From: an uncultured Desulfovibrio sp.
GTDB lineage: Bacteria; Desulfobacterota; Desulfovibrionia; Desulfovibrionales; Desulfovibrionaceae
NCBI RefSeq assembly: GCF_944324935.1
Contig: NZ_CALUYG010000015.1
Location: forward strand, 1 to 56,804
Length of the DNA: 56,804 nucleotides
Reading direction: 5' to 3'
The translations under genes and the position numbers were made by a program. Below the pieces are notes generated by a model. The model did no database searches, was not told the DNA's origin, and worked only from the letters and a program-made list of their open reading frames with translations. The first letter of the stretch is position 1. Every line of letters starts with the position of its first letter. This document shows, in pieces, positions 18,056 through 27,458 of this stretch.

Positions 18056-18114
18056 AACACAGTCCGACATCAAGGGGCCATCGCCCCAAATTCCTCTTTT
18101 GGAGAGTGTGTATC

Positions 18115-18390
18115 ATGACGAAAGCTGAGCTTGTTGAAAAAGTGTATGCCAAGGCCGGGCTGCCTACCAAGGCCAAGGCCGAAGAAGCTCTGGATGCGGT
18201 CATTGCTTCCCTGCGTGAAGCCCTGGCGGCCGGCGAATCCGTGACCTTCACCGGTTTCGGCAGCTTCAAGGTTGTGGAGCGCGCTGCTCGCAAGGGGCGG
18301 AATCCGCGTTCCGGCGACGAGATCACCATCCCCGCCGGCAAGGTGGCCAAATTCACGCCCGGCAAGGGCCTCAAGGACGCCATCAAGTAA
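18115..18390 (+). CDS. hup: HU family DNA-binding protein
   Basis: A 91-aa histone-like protein that bends and compacts DNA as a dimer. It begins MTKAELVEKVYAKAGL. The DNA-binding beta-arm region GFGSFKVVERAARKGRNPRSGDEITIPAGKVAKFTPGKGLKDAIK is complete and contains the conserved RNPRSG tip. The frame is open upstream to 18007, but the ATG at 18115 follows GGAGAG and matches family length. It has its own strong promoter and stands alone before a serine tRNA gene. Confidence 0.94.
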   Translation: MTKAELVEKVYAKAGLPTKAKAEEALDAVIASLREALAAGESVTFTGFGSFKVVERAARKGRNPRSGDEITIPAGKVAKFTPGKGLKDAIK

Positions 18391-18411
18391 CCATTGCACA
18401 TGCGGGCAGAA

Positions 18412-18443
18412 ACGGCGTCCGTCTGCCGGCAGGCGCCTTTTTG
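18412..18443 (+). terminator. Probable terminator after HU
   Basis: GGCG at the left pairs with CGCC at the right around an inner CTGCCGGCAG palindrome, followed by TTTTT at about 18438-18442. Confidence 0.5.
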
Positions 18444-18455
18444 TCCTCTCGCTGT

Positions 18456-18545
18456 GGAGGGGTGGCAGAGCGGTTTATTGCGGCGGTCTTGAAAACCGCT
18501 GAAGGTTCGCGCCTTCCGGGGGTTCAAATCCCTCCCCCTCCGCCA
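18456..18545 (+). tRNA. tRNA-Ser(TGA)
   Basis: A 90-base serine tRNA. The acceptor arms GGAGGGG (18456-18462) and CCCCTCC (18535-18541) pair fully, followed by G and an encoded CCA. The anticodon stem GCGGT/ACCGC encloses CTTGAAA, so the anticodon is TGA. A long variable arm and GGTTCAAATCC T-arm are present. Confidence 0.96.
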
Positions 18546-18576
18546 TGTCTGCGTGCCTCGCCATGAGGCGTCATCG

Positions 18577-18608
18577 TCCGCACAGCGGGAAGCTGCGCGG
18601 ATTTTTTT
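18577..18608 (+). terminator. Terminator after tRNA-Ser
   Basis: TCCGCACAGC and GCTGCGCGGA pair with one mismatch around GGGAA and are followed by seven T residues. Confidence 0.75.
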
Positions 18609-18726
18609 GTCTCCATCCACATGCTCAGGGGCAGCTCCGCACAGCGGCAGCATCCCGCGGCGGGCCGGCCCCGGGCGTCAGCCGGGCCGACGTCCCTTTC
18701 CTGTGCCGTCCAGCTGCCCGGCGGGG

Positions 18727-18759
18727 AAAAAAACTCCCCTCCGCAATGGCGGAGGGGAG
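18727..18759 (-). terminator. Terminator of the chemoreceptor gene
   Basis: CTCCCCTCCGC and GCGGAGGGGAG form a perfect 11-bp stem around AATG. On the minus strand the stem is followed by seven T residues. Confidence 0.88.
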
Positions 18760-18818
18760 GGGCGTGCATCCGCTTTCGATGGCCGGAGGGCTGACGGGAA
18801 ACGCTGTGCGCGGCTGTC

Positions 18819-20909
18819 TTACTCGCTCTTCATCTTCTCAATGAGTTCGTTGAGTTTCTGAGCCTCTTCGGCCATGGCATTGACGGAGTGGGCGGCCTCC
18901 TCCATGGCGGCGGCATTCTGCCCGGCGACCTGGTTGATGTCGGCAATGGAGCGGTTGATCTCCTCGCTGGTGGCGGACTGCTGTTCGCTGGCGGCGGCGA
19001 TGGCGCGCACCTGATCCGCGGCGCTTTCGGCCAGCTGGACGATCTCCTGCAGGGCGTTGCCCGAGCGTCCGGCAAGCTCGGTGGCCATATTGACGCCATC
19101 CACCGAGATCTCCACCTGTTTGATGGATTGGTTCGTACTTTTCTGGATGGCGTTGATGGCGTTGCCCACTTCCGAGGTGGAGGCCATGGTTTTTTCGGCC
19201 AGCTTGCGCACTTCATCAGCCACTACGGCGAAGCCCCGGCCGGCTTCGCCGGCGCGGGCCGCTTCGATGGCGGCATTGAGGGCCAGCAGATTGGTCTGAT
19301 CGGCGATGTCGGAGATGACGCTCATTATCTGGGTGATGGCCGCGGCATTCTGGCCGAGCGTGGACATATCCTCCTTGAGCGTCAGAGACATGTCGCGCAG
19401 CGACTCGATGCTGCGGACGACCTCGCTGACGATGCCCGCTCCTTCCTCGGCCTTGTGGCGCATATTTTCCGAAGCTTCGGCGGCGCTGCCGGCATTCCGG
19501 GCCACCTCAAGCACGGTGGCGTTCATTTCGTTCATGGCGGTGGCCGTCTCCGACGCCCTGTCCGCCTGATGCTTTGCGCCGGCGGAGGACTGGGCGATCT
19601 GCCCGGAGAGATGCCCTGCCGTGGCATTGATGATGCCGGTCGAGGCTTCCAGATGCTGCGCGGCTTCCATCATGCCTTCACGACGGGCATTTTCGGCCTT
19701 GCGCCGGGCCTCCTCCGCCTTGCGGGTGGCCTCTTCGGCCAGAGCGGTATGGCGCTGCGCTTCCTCGGTCTTCTGTTTGGCTTCGCCGATAAGGCGGCCC
19801 AGTGAGCCGATCATGCTGGCGATGCTGTCATGCAGATGGGCAAGTTCGCCGAAGAAATGGCATCCCTCCACCCGGGCATCCAGATCTCCCGCGGCGACCT
19901 CCTGGGCATTGTGCACCAGCGCATTGAGCGGACGCACGATGGAACGGACGATGAGCAGCGCAACGATGAGCATGAGCAGGGCGACCGCGACGGCAATGAG
20001 GCTCACCCGCTGCATGGCCGTGTTGCTGCGCTCGTTGATCTCCTGCACCGATTGCAGGGCGACGACTTTCCAGCCGGATTGCGTGGTGAGGATGTTGGCC
20101 ATGTAGGGCGTGCCCTTCACGTCCACATCCGCGACGCCGTTGGGCACGCGCATGATGGCCTCAAGGGCGGGCGTGCGGACGTCCTTGCCGATGACCTTGC
20201 CGACCAGCTCTTCTTCCAGCGGATTGCAGATAATGCGGCCGGAGTCCTCGATGATCAGGAAAAAGCCCGTCCTGCCGAAGTTCATTTCCGCCACGCGGTG
20301 CGACAGCTCGGCAAGAGAGATGTCGATGCCGACCACGCCGGTAAGGCGTCCCTGTGCATCGAGCAGTTTATGAGTGACGGCGACCACCATTTCCCCGGTC
20401 ACGGAAAAGTACGCCGGCGCAAGACCGGACTTTTCCGTGGCGGCGGCGCGGCGGCGATACCATTCCTTGGTGCTGAGGTCATGGTGGGGAGGGATCTTCA
20501 TGTCGTCGCAGCTGCTGGCGTAGCTGCCGTCGGCGAATCCCACATAGATCTCAAGATAATCGGGGTTGGCGCGACCGACGCGTAACAGGGTCTCGGTCAG
20601 TTCCTGCGCTTTGGGCGAGAGCTCGCTTTGCCGGTAGCGGCTTTCCTGGGGATTGTCCACAAAACGGGGAAAGATGTCCTTGGCCTCGGCCAGGCCGGGC
20701 AGTTCGGCGACGATCTGTGCGTTATGGCTGGCGGCATTGACGAAGCTGCTGATGCTCTGATCCATGAGCCGCAGTTGCTGCCCCGACGCCGTGATGAAAT
20801 AGCCGCGAGCGTCCTCGCGCATCTGCCAGCCAGCATAGCCGATGACGCAGGCGGCGACGATGGCGATGCTGCACAGAAACCCAAGGGTGATACGAAGTTT
20901 GATAGTCAT
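18819..20909 (-). CDS. Methyl-accepting chemotaxis protein with dCache-type sensor
   Basis: A 696-aa chemoreceptor. There is one membrane helix at about residues 5-27, a periplasmic sensor of about 270 residues with the dCache pattern ([27 protein letters not shown]), a second helix at about 300-325, then a HAMP domain. The C-terminal signalling coiled coil has the invariant hairpin [20 protein letters not shown] and [13 protein letters not shown]. The pentapeptide tether for CheR is not obvious. ATG at 20909 follows GGAGA; an in-frame ATG at 20918 is possible. Expression is probably under FliA control, from the promoter at 20986-21012. The ligand is unknown. Confidence 0.93.
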   Translation of the reverse strand: MTIKLRITLGFLCSIAIVAACVIGYAGWQMREDARGYFITASGQQLRLMDQSISSFVNAASHNAQIVAELPGLAEAKDIFPRFVDNPQESRYRQSELSPKAQELTETLLRVGRANPDYLEIYVGFADGSYASSCDDMKIPPHHDLSTKEWYRRRAAATEKSGLAPAYFSVTGEMVVAVTHKLLDAQGRLTGVVGIDISLAELSHRVAEMNFGRTGFFLIIEDSGRIICNPLEEELVGKVIGKDVRTPALEAIMRVPNGVADVDVKGTPYMANILTTQSGWKVVALQSVQEINERSNTAMQRVSLIAVAVALLMLIVALLIVRSIVRPLNALVHNAQEVAAGDLDARVEGCHFFGELAHLHDSIASMIGSLGRLIGEAKQKTEEAQRHTALAEEATRKAEEARRKAENARREGMMEAAQHLEASTGIINATAGHLSGQIAQSSAGAKHQADRASETATAMNEMNATVLEVARNAGSAAEASENMRHKAEEGAGIVSEVVRSIESLRDMSLTLKEDMSTLGQNAAAITQIMSVISDIADQTNLLALNAAIEAARAGEAGRGFAVVADEVRKLAEKTMASTSEVGNAINAIQKSTNQSIKQVEISVDGVNMATELAGRSGNALQEIVQLAESAADQVRAIAAASEQQSATSEEINRSIADINQVAGQNAAAMEEAAHSVNAMAEEAQKLNELIEKMKSE

Positions 20910-20985
20910 GGTCTCCATCCCACAAGAAAGTGCGCGGCCTCCCTCGAGCCGGCAGCATGGGCCGACAGAAGGAAGTCCGTGTGCA

Positions 20986-21012
20986 TTATCGGTCTTTCTT
21001 CAATAATCTTTA
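20986..21012 (-). promoter_or_regulatory. FliA (sigma-28) promoter of the chemoreceptor
   Basis: On the minus strand TAAAGATT, exactly 11 bases, then ACCGATAA. This matches 7 of 8 positions in both halves of the sigma-28 consensus TAAAGTTT-N11-GCCGATAA. It lies about 75 bases before the start codon. Confidence 0.8.
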
Positions 21013-21222
21013 GGAGGTGGAAGAAAAAAAGATGCGGGCGGAGAAGTCTGTTTGAGGAGACGTCGAACATCGTTTTCTCCTCTGTCAGCGGGGAACCCGC
21101 CGGGGTGAGCAGGGTGCGGAACGGGGAGCGCGGCCGGTTCGCTGCCGCGCGGCGACCGGCCGTGGGGAAGGTGCGGCGAGGGGAAGCCGGAGAAGGGACG
21201 GCTTCACGCAGGCGCAGCAGTA

Positions 21223-21308
21223 TGGTACCCGGAGCCGGGCTTGAACCGGCACAGCCAGAGGCCGAGGGATTTTAAGTCCCTTGTGTCTACCAATTCCACC
21301 ATCCGGGC
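21223..21308 (-). tRNA. tRNA-Leu(TAA)
   Basis: An 86-base leucine tRNA on the minus strand with encoded CCA (21225-21223). The acceptor arms GCCCGGA and TCCGGGT pair, with one G-T pair. The anticodon loop in GGGACTTAAAATCCC gives anticodon TAA. A long variable arm and GGTTCAAGCCC T-arm are visible. Confidence 0.95.
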
Positions 21309-21315
21309 ACAACGG

Positions 21316-21813
21316 TCAGGACGCGGCAGGGGCGTCAGGGTCGGGGGCCTCCAGAACGGAGGGCGGTTCCGCTGCCTCCTCCGTGGCCGGAGCCTCGAGC
21401 TCCGGGACGGGCCACAGCGGCGCGGAGGACACCGTGCGGGCCGGCAGATGCTGCGGGGCGCGCTCGGGCAGCAGGCGTTCTTCTTCGCGCCAGCTGCCGG
21501 CCTCCAGCCAGTAAAGATGCTGCACGGACAGATCTTTCTTGAGGAACAGCAGGTTGCCGCGCACGGCCTGCGGCAGCAGCGCGGCCAGCTCCTGGGCCAG
21601 CTTGCGGAAAATATAGAGTTTTTGTGCCTCAAAGGCGCACTGCACAAGCAGGATGTCGCCGGTGGGCGTAAAGTCCACATGCGCCGCGCCCGCCTGCTGC
21701 AGGAGTTCGTCCAGCCGGGGGACGAACAGCGCCTCGACGTCCTGAAGTTCCTCGTAGGTCAGGATATCCCCGTAGATGAACCGCCCGAACATTTCACATT
21801 GATATCTGCCCAT
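21316..21813 (-). CDS. Uncharacterised protein, 165 aa
   Basis: Not recognised. The first 110 residues look folded, with mixed hydrophobic pattern: MGRYQCEMFGRFIYGD, then a helix EELQDVEALFVPRLDELLQQAG, then FTPTGDILLVQCAFEAQKLYIFRKLAQEL. The last 45 residues are Pro/Ala/Glu-rich and probably disordered. No signal peptide or membrane segment is visible. The gene sits directly upstream of tRNA-Leu (15-base gap) on the same strand, so the two may share a transcript. Confidence 0.65.
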   Translation of the reverse strand: MGRYQCEMFGRFIYGDILTYEELQDVEALFVPRLDELLQQAGAAHVDFTPTGDILLVQCAFEAQKLYIFRKLAQELAALLPQAVRGNLLFLKKDLSVQHLYWLEAGSWREEERLLPERAPQHLPARTVSSAPLWPVPELEAPATEEAAEPPSVLEAPDPDAPAAS

Positions 21814-21989
21814 GCTACGACCTCGTCATTTTTATACGGGAAAAGGCGGCGGCTGGCAATGGCCGCCGGGGCGGCGGCTGCGCCGCGCTCGACGCGTCGC
21901 GGTTTTTTCCGTAAGATGCCCCTCTACCCGGCGGGAGAGGCGCACTGTCCGTCCTTTCCCTTCTTGGATCCGTACAGGAGGAAAAACAT

Positions 21990-22475
21990 ATGCCGCAATG
22001 GCTCATCCTGGGATTTTGTCGTCTGTGGAAAGCCGGGCTTTCGCCCATCATGCCGGGAACCTGTGGTACGGCGGTAGCCTGCCTGCTGGCGCCGTGGCTC
22101 TTTTTGCCCCTCTCGCCGTGGGGTCGCATATTGCTGTTGCTCATCCTGTTCGTGCTGGGGAGCCTTGCCGCGTCCCGCGCGGAAGTGTTGCTGGGGCGCA
22201 GCGATCCCGGCGAGGTGGTCATCGACGAGCTGGTGGGAGTATGGCTGGTGCTGCTGCCCTTTGCCTACGATGCGGAGCGAATCCCGTGGCCGCTGCTCTT
22301 TCTGGCCTTCCTCCTCTTCCGCATCTTCGACATGCTCAAGCCCGGCCCTGTCCGCGCTTCGGAACACTGGCTGCCCGGCGGCTGGGGAGTAATGCTGGAT
22401 GACGTGGTGGCCGGCGTCCTGGCCATGCTCTGCCTGTGTGTGCTGTACAGCTTTTTGGGCGAGCGGCTCCTCTGA
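21990..22475 (+). CDS. pgpA: Phosphatidylglycerophosphatase A
   Basis: A 161-aa inner-membrane phosphatase that converts phosphatidylglycerophosphate to phosphatidylglycerol. The PgpA family blocks appear in order: SPIMPGTCGTAVACLLA near residue 18, DPGEVVIDELVG near 73, FRIFDMLKPGPV near 110 and GGWGVMLDDVVAG near 130, with hydrophobic helices between. The acidic residues in the second and last blocks are the expected metal ligands. An AGGAGG site precedes the ATG. It stands alone between convergent neighbours. Confidence 0.93.
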   Translation: MPQWLILGFCRLWKAGLSPIMPGTCGTAVACLLAPWLFLPLSPWGRILLLLILFVLGSLAASRAEVLLGRSDPGEVVIDELVGVWLVLLPFAYDAERIPWPLLFLAFLLFRIFDMLKPGPVRASEHWLPGGWGVMLDDVVAGVLAMLCLCVLYSFLGERLL

Positions 22476-22506
22476 GTCCGGGGACCTGCCCCCGCTGCCG
22501 TAACAG

Positions 22507-22539
22507 AAACCGGGCCATCAGATGATGATGGCCCGTTTC
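22507..22539. terminator. Bidirectional terminator between pgpA and the next gene
   Basis: CGGGCCATCA and TGATGGCCCG form a perfect 10-bp stem around GATGA, with AAAC before and TTTC after. Confidence 0.8.
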
Positions 22540-22563
22540 GTATCGTCCAGGAAGAGATCGGGG

Positions 22564-23742
22564 TCACTGCCGCGGGGCGGCCGGAGCATCGTCCTCGACC
22601 GCATCCGGGGCCTGCGGATCAAAGTCGATGACGCGGCCCTGCAGCCAGACGTAGGCGTCGATCTCGTCGCCGGCCTTGGGTTCATAGTCTCCCAGCACCA
22701 TTTTGGAGGCGTAGACCGGCAGGAGCATGGGCTCACGTTCATCAAAGGGAAAGCGAAGGTACATGAGCGTGATGGGCATCTGTTCAAGCTGGCCCTGACG
22801 CACCTCTTCCACTTCCCCGCGTATCTGGTATTCGCAGAACCGGCGGCCCGGCATGATCATACGGCGACCCTTCATGCTCACCTTGAGCGGCGGCACGTCC
22901 AGCCGGCCCGTACCGGGATGGGCGGCCAGCCAGTCGGCGGCATAGGCTTCATACTGCGGGCCCTGGGTGATGGTCACGTCGTCCAGCAGAGCCTTACGCA
23001 CGGCAAAGCACAGGCCGGCCAGCGTAAAGGTGTGGGTGATGCCGGGGGTGAGGTCGTCCTTGTCCCGGAGATAGAGGGGATCATAAAGCCACATGGGGTT
23101 CTTCCCCTCGATCATGGACACGGCCACATCCGCGCCGCAGCCGTTTTCCCAGGGATGCACGTTCTCCACGGTCAGGTCGTTGGGCTGGCCTTCCAGCAGG
23201 GGAACGGCATCGCAGGGGCGCAGCTGGCCGCCTTCCTCTTCGGCCCGCATGAGCACCGAGGCCCGCAGCGATTCTTCGCGCGGCCAGGCCATGAGGACAT
23301 ATTCCTTGCCGCTGCGTTTCCACTGCCAGGAGGGGCGGGTCCCCCCTTCATGCAGCACGGTGCTGATGACCTGCGGCATGAGCGCGGCGGGATTGCGGCC
23401 CAGCACCACGGCCCAGGCGTCGCCCAGGCCTTCGGCATGGGTGCGGTTGGCGCCGCTGACGATGGCCTGCACCTGTTCCGGCGTTAGTTCGGGATGCTCG
23501 GCATCCAGCGGCTGCAGCGCTTCCGCGTCCTCGCGTGCGGGCTGCGCCGTTTCGGGCGACGGGGCGGCCTCGACTTTCTCGGCCTTTTTGGCTTTCTTGC
23601 CCTTGTCGGCCTTCTCGCTCTTGTCCGCCTTGCCGGTCTTTTCCGCGGCGCTCTTCTTTTCCTTGTCGGATTTTTCGGCCTTGGGAGCTTTCTTTTTCTT
23701 TTCTTCCACGGGCTGCTCAGTGTTTTCGCTTTTCTTGGGCAT
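22564..23742 (-). CDS. Uncharacterised protein with Lys-rich N-terminus
   Basis: A 392-aa protein of unknown function. The first 60 residues are an almost pure Lys/Glu/Ala tract (for example KKKKAPKAEKSDKEKK), probably disordered and strongly basic. The rest (about 80-380) looks like a globular cytoplasmic protein with segments such as SWQWKRSGKEYVLMAWPREESLRAS and a C-terminal part ending VWLQGRVIDFD. No membrane or signal segment and no family motif was recognised. It starts 79 bases after the end of pnp, separated from it by a hairpin. The Lys-rich tail could bind nucleic acid or acidic partners, which is speculation. Confidence 0.7.
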   Translation of the reverse strand: MPKKSENTEQPVEEKKKKAPKAEKSDKEKKSAAEKTGKADKSEKADKGKKAKKAEKVEAAPSPETAQPAREDAEALQPLDAEHPELTPEQVQAIVSGANRTHAEGLGDAWAVVLGRNPAALMPQVISTVLHEGGTRPSWQWKRSGKEYVLMAWPREESLRASVLMRAEEEGGQLRPCDAVPLLEGQPNDLTVENVHPWENGCGADVAVSMIEGKNPMWLYDPLYLRDKDDLTPGITHTFTLAGLCFAVRKALLDDVTITQGPQYEAYAADWLAAHPGTGRLDVPPLKVSMKGRRMIMPGRRFCEYQIRGEVEEVRQGQLEQMPITLMYLRFPFDEREPMLLPVYASKMVLGDYEPKAGDEIDAYVWLQGRVIDFDPQAPDAVEDDAPAAPRQ

Positions 23743-23774
23743 AGATTTCCCCGTTCTTTCCGCCGCAGCGAAAG

Positions 23775-23804
23775 GGGCGCGGGATCGGCCTGCCGTCCCG
23801 CGCC
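23775..23804 (-). terminator. Hairpin after pnp
   Basis: GGCGCGGGA and TCCCGCGCC form a perfect 9-bp stem, followed on the minus strand by CCTTTC. It is a likely terminator of the rpsO-pnp transcript. Confidence 0.6.
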
Positions 23805-23821
23805 GTTATCTGCTCATGGGC

Positions 23822-26050
23822 CTACTGGCCGCGCCGGTCTCCCCGGTCACCGCGGCCGCCACGGCCGTGCCGGTCGCCCCGATCGCCCCGGTCGCCGCGA
23901 CTGCGCTGCGGGCGGGCGGTCTCCTCGGGGTTCCAGGGGTGGCCCTGCTCTTCCAGCAGGACGGCCTTGCGGCTGGCGCGGATGCGGTCGCCGTTGATCT
24001 CGATGACCTTGACCACCATGTCTTCACCGATACGGGCGACGTCGCCGGGCTGTTCCACGCGGTTCACGTCAAGCTGGGAAACATGGACAAGAGCCTCCAC
24101 ATTGGGCAGCACTTCCACGATGGCGCCGATCTCCATGATCTTCTTGACCTTGGCGGTATAGTTCTTGCCCAGTTCCGGCCGCTGGTCGTAATAGCTGATC
24201 ATTTCCCGCGCCTTGTCCAGCGCATCGGCCGTGGGAGCGAAGATGGACACGCGGCCCGAATCCTCGATGTCCACGGAAGCGCCGGTGGCCGTGGTGATGG
24301 CCTTGATGTTTTTGCCGCCGGGGCCGATGATCAGGCGGATGATGTCGGGATTGACATAGAGCTCCGCGTGCTGCGGCGCATAGCGCGAAAGTTCCTTGCG
24401 CGGCTCGGCGATGACCTTGGCCATTTCGCCGAGGATGTGCAGGCGGCCTTCATGGGCCTGCTGCATGGCCTGGCGCATGATCTCCGTGGTCAGGCCGGTG
24501 ATCTTGATGTCCATCTGTACGCCGGTGACGCCTTCGGCCGTGCCGGCGATCTTGAAGTCCATGTCGCCGAGGGCGTCCTCGTCACCGAGGATGTCGGTCA
24601 GCACGATGAACTTGTCGCCTTCCTTGATGAGGCCCATGGCCACGCCGGCCACGGGAGCGCTGATCGGCACGCCCGCATCCATGAGCGAGAGCGAACCGCC
24701 GCAGACCGCCGCCATGGAGGAGGAGCCGTTGGACTCCACGGTCTCGGCCACCACGCGCAGGGTGAAGGGGAAGTCCGCATCAGCGGGCAGTACGGGGCGC
24801 AGGGACTTTTCGGCCAGCGCGCCGTGGCCGATCTCCCGGCGGGAGACGCGAACGGGCTTGACCTCGCCCACGCTGAAAGGCGGGAAGTTGTAGTGCAGCA
24901 TGAAACGCTTGGTGACGTCGCCGTTGAGGCCGTCCATGCGCTGCTCGTCCGTGGAGGAGCCCAGGGTGGTCACGACGAGCGACTTGGTCTCGCCGCGCCG
25001 GAAGAGGGCCGAGCCGTGCGCCCGGGGCAGCAGGCCGGTCTGGATCTGGATGGGGCGTACGGTCCTGGTGTCGCGTCCGTCGATGCGGATGCCTTCATTG
25101 ACGATGCGGGCGCGGACGATGGTCTTTTCCAGCGCGCCGAGGATGTCGCCCACTTCGCGCAGTTCGTCGCTCTCAGCCCAGGCAGGATCCGTCTTGAGGG
25201 CGTCCATGACCTTGTCCTTCACGGCCTTGCGGGCATCCTTGCGGGCCAGCTTGTCAGGCACGCGCAAGGCGGCTTCGATGCCGGCCTCGCGGGCGAGCTC
25301 CTCCACGCGGGCCACCAGCACGGGATTGTCGGCATGGGGGGTGAAGGGCATCTTTTCCTTGCCCGCCAGCTCGCGCAGCTTGAGCTGTGCCGCGATGAGC
25401 GGCTGGATCTCCTTGCGGCCCCATTCCAGCGCGTCGATGATGACGTCCTCGGGCACGAAACGGGCCTCGCCTTCCACCATGGTCAGGGCGTCGGCCGAGG
25501 CGGCGAAGACGATGTTCAGATCGCTTTTTTCCTGTTCCGCGTAGGTGGGATTGAGCACGAACTGTCCGTCGATACGGCCGATGCGGCCGCCGGCCACCGG
25601 TCCCTCAAAGGGCAGCGGCGAGAGCAGCACCGCGGCCGAGGCCCCGCTCAGAGCCAGCACGTCGGGCTCGTTTTCCGGGTCGGCGGAGATGACGCTGGCC
25701 AGCACCTGCACATCTTCGTTGAGGCCCTTGGGAAAGAGCGGGCGGATGGGGCGGTCGATGAGGCGGGAGACGAGGGTCTCCCGTTCCGAGGGGCGGCCGA
25801 TCTCGCGGCGGAAGAAGCTGCCGGGGATGCGGCCGGCGGCGTACATCTTTTCGGAATATTCCACCGTCAGCGGGAAAAAGCCCTTGTCGCTCTCCAGCGG
25901 CTGCGAGCAGACGGTGACCAGCACCACCGTGCCGCCGCACTGCACCCAGACGGCCCCGTGAGCCTGATTGGCCAGACGGCCCGTTTCAAAAATGATTTCC
26001 TTGCCGCCGACCGTGGCGGTGACGCGGGTCGGATTGAACATATCGGACAT
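23822..26050 (-). CDS. pnp: Polyribonucleotide nucleotidyltransferase (PNPase)
   Basis: A 742-aa 3'-5' phosphorolytic RNase and RNA tailing enzyme. It has two RNase PH domains (about 10-225 and 325-545) joined by a helical domain, then a KH domain (about 555-620, IIGPGGKNIKAI) and an S1 domain (about 625-695, VHVSQLDVNRVEQPGD). The catalytic region FRRGETKSLVV and AGVPISAPVAGVAMGL are intact. The C-terminal tail has repeated RGD/RGG units (about 715-742), an Arg/Gly disordered tail not found in E. coli PNPase. An AAGGA site supports the start. Gene order rpsO-pnp is the conserved one. Confidence 0.96.
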   Translation of the reverse strand: MSDMFNPTRVTATVGGKEIIFETGRLANQAHGAVWVQCGGTVVLVTVCSQPLESDKGFFPLTVEYSEKMYAAGRIPGSFFRREIGRPSERETLVSRLIDRPIRPLFPKGLNEDVQVLASVISADPENEPDVLALSGASAAVLLSPLPFEGPVAGGRIGRIDGQFVLNPTYAEQEKSDLNIVFAASADALTMVEGEARFVPEDVIIDALEWGRKEIQPLIAAQLKLRELAGKEKMPFTPHADNPVLVARVEELAREAGIEAALRVPDKLARKDARKAVKDKVMDALKTDPAWAESDELREVGDILGALEKTIVRARIVNEGIRIDGRDTRTVRPIQIQTGLLPRAHGSALFRRGETKSLVVTTLGSSTDEQRMDGLNGDVTKRFMLHYNFPPFSVGEVKPVRVSRREIGHGALAEKSLRPVLPADADFPFTLRVVAETVESNGSSSMAAVCGGSLSLMDAGVPISAPVAGVAMGLIKEGDKFIVLTDILGDEDALGDMDFKIAGTAEGVTGVQMDIKITGLTTEIMRQAMQQAHEGRLHILGEMAKVIAEPRKELSRYAPQHAELYVNPDIIRLIIGPGGKNIKAITTATGASVDIEDSGRVSIFAPTADALDKAREMISYYDQRPELGKNYTAKVKKIMEIGAIVEVLPNVEALVHVSQLDVNRVEQPGDVARIGEDMVVKVIEINGDRIRASRKAVLLEEQGHPWNPEETARPQRSRGDRGDRGDRHGRGGRGDRGDRRGQ

Positions 26051-26136
26051 GGTGTTTCCTTGATGAAGGGGATTCCGCCAAAAACCGGCCCGACCTGGGC
26101 GTGCCGGCTTTTCCCGGACCCCCCTTCCTGCGTTAT

Positions 26137-26179
26137 GCCCCGTCGCGGGGCGTTTTCTCCTGCCGCAAAAGGCGGCAGG
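26137..26179 (-). promoter_or_regulatory. Double hairpin between rpsO and pnp
   Basis: Two stems lie in the rpsO-pnp gap: CCTGCCGC/GCGGCAGG (26159-26179) and GCCCCG/CGGGGC (about 26137-26151). In E. coli this region holds an RNase III site through which PNPase controls its own mRNA; a similar role here is inferred from position only. Confidence 0.5.
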
Positions 26180-26216
26180 GGGAGCCGCGGTGCGGCCCCC
26201 CCTCCGAAACGATGGA

Positions 26217-26486
26217 TTACTTGCGCAGTCCCAGCTTCTCGATGAGGGCGCGGTAGCGCTGAATATCCTTCTTCTTGAGGTAGTTCAGGATCTTGCGACG
26301 CTGCCCCACCAGCTTGAGCAGGCCGGTACGGGAGTGGAAGTCCTTCTTGTGCACCTTGAAGTGGCCGGTCAGGCCTTCGATGCGGGCGGTCAACAGGGCC
26401 ACCTGCACTTCGGGGGAGCCGGTGTCCCCTTCATGTTTGGCATGAGCGTCGATAACGGCCTTTTTCTGATTGGCATCCATCACCAC
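26217..26486 (-). CDS. rpsO: Ribosomal protein S15
   Basis: An 89-aa small-subunit protein that binds 16S rRNA. It contains the full family pattern [54 protein letters not shown]. The likely start is GTG at 26486, giving MVMDANQ: it lies seven bases after AAGGAG and gives the usual 89-residue length. The ATG at 26480 would be 13 bases from that site and give 87 residues. It lies between truB and pnp, as in most bacteria. Confidence 0.95.
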   Translation of the reverse strand: MVMDANQKKAVIDAHAKHEGDTGSPEVQVALLTARIEGLTGHFKVHKKDFHSRTGLLKLVGQRRKILNYLKKKDIQRYRALIEKLGLRK

Positions 26487-26512
26487 AGCAGTTCTCCTTA
26501 AGAGGAAGAGGG

Positions 26513-27418
26513 TTAGTTCCAAAGTCCCCGCAAGACGGCCCAGCAGGGGCCCTGCGGCTGTTCCCTGCGTTCGGCGAGCGCCAGCTCGCAGCCTGCCTCC
26601 ATGAGCAGGGCACGGCTGTCGTCGCCGCGACAGGGGACCGTCTGTCCGTTGCGGATGCGCCGCGCCTCCTCCGGCGTGAGATCCACGCGCGGCCAGTGGG
26701 GCAGGGCTTCCGCAAGCGGGCGCAGGCCGCGAACCATGCACGCCGGATCCGCCGTGATGGCGTCCAGCGGCACGGCCGCATCCAGGCCGAAGGGGTGACT
26801 GTACTCCCGGGTCAGTTCCGTGAGCACGGCTCCGCATCCCAGTCGTTTCCCCAAGCTGTGGGCCAGGGAACGTATGTAGGTGCCGGAACTGCAAGCGACC
26901 CGAAAGCGAACAAGCGGGAGGGCCATTTCCAGCACTTCCGCCTGTGAAATCTCCATGCGTTTGATCTTGACCGGCGTGGTCACGCCCTTGCGGGCCAGCC
27001 TGTACAGGGGCTGGCCTTCATGCTTGGCGGCGGAATAGGCGGGCACTTCCTGTTCTTTCAGGTCGCGCCAGGCGGCGATCCCCGCACGCACGGCATCCGC
27101 GCTCACATCCTGCCACGGCAGTTCGCGCACGATCTGTCCCTGGCTGTCCCAGGTGTCGCTCTCCTGGCCGAGGCGCAGCACGCCGCTGTAGACCTTGCCG
27201 CCATCCGCCAGCAGGTGCGAGGCGATCTTGGTTCCCTGTCCGAGCAGCACCAGCAGGACGCCGGAAGCCAGCGGATCGAGCGTGCCCGCATGGCCGATCT
27301 TTTTTTGCCCCAGACGTTTGAGCGCCGAGAGGCAGCGGGCGGAGGTCGGGCCGGAGGGCTTGTCCAGCACCAGCACGCCGTGAAGCTGCGGCAGGACGGG
27401 AGTGTCTTGCTTGGTCAT
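26513..27418 (-). CDS. truB: tRNA pseudouridine-55 synthase TruB
   Basis: A 301-aa enzyme that makes pseudouridine 55 in the T-loop of tRNAs. The catalytic Asp48 lies in [15 protein letters not shown]. Other family blocks are [11 protein letters not shown] near residue 17, [15 protein letters not shown] and LTELTRE. The start is uncertain: ATG codons at 27418 and 27421 are adjacent and neither has a clear ribosome binding site. That is unusual, and fits a gene whose natural upstream neighbour has been displaced by an inserted cassette. It is followed by rpsO and pnp. Confidence 0.94.
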   Translation of the reverse strand: MTKQDTPVLPQLHGVLVLDKPSGPTSARCLSALKRLGQKKIGHAGTLDPLASGVLLVLLGQGTKIASHLLADGGKVYSGVLRLGQESDTWDSQGQIVRELPWQDVSADAVRAGIAAWRDLKEQEVPAYSAAKHEGQPLYRLARKGVTTPVKIKRMEISQAEVLEMALPLVRFRVACSSGTYIRSLAHSLGKRLGCGAVLTELTREYSHPFGLDAAVPLDAITADPACMVRGLRPLAEALPHWPRVDLTPEEARRIRNGQTVPCRGDDSRALLMEAGCELALAERREQPQGPCWAVLRGLWN

Positions 27419-27458
27419 CATACGCAATGCGTCACTATAGCTGCGGTACGGCCGCAAG

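Noticed and set aside
23093-26245. A 1050-codon open frame opposite pnp and its neighbour
   Set aside because: Composition and position mark it as the antisense shadow of pnp; no ribosome binding site or recognisable domain.
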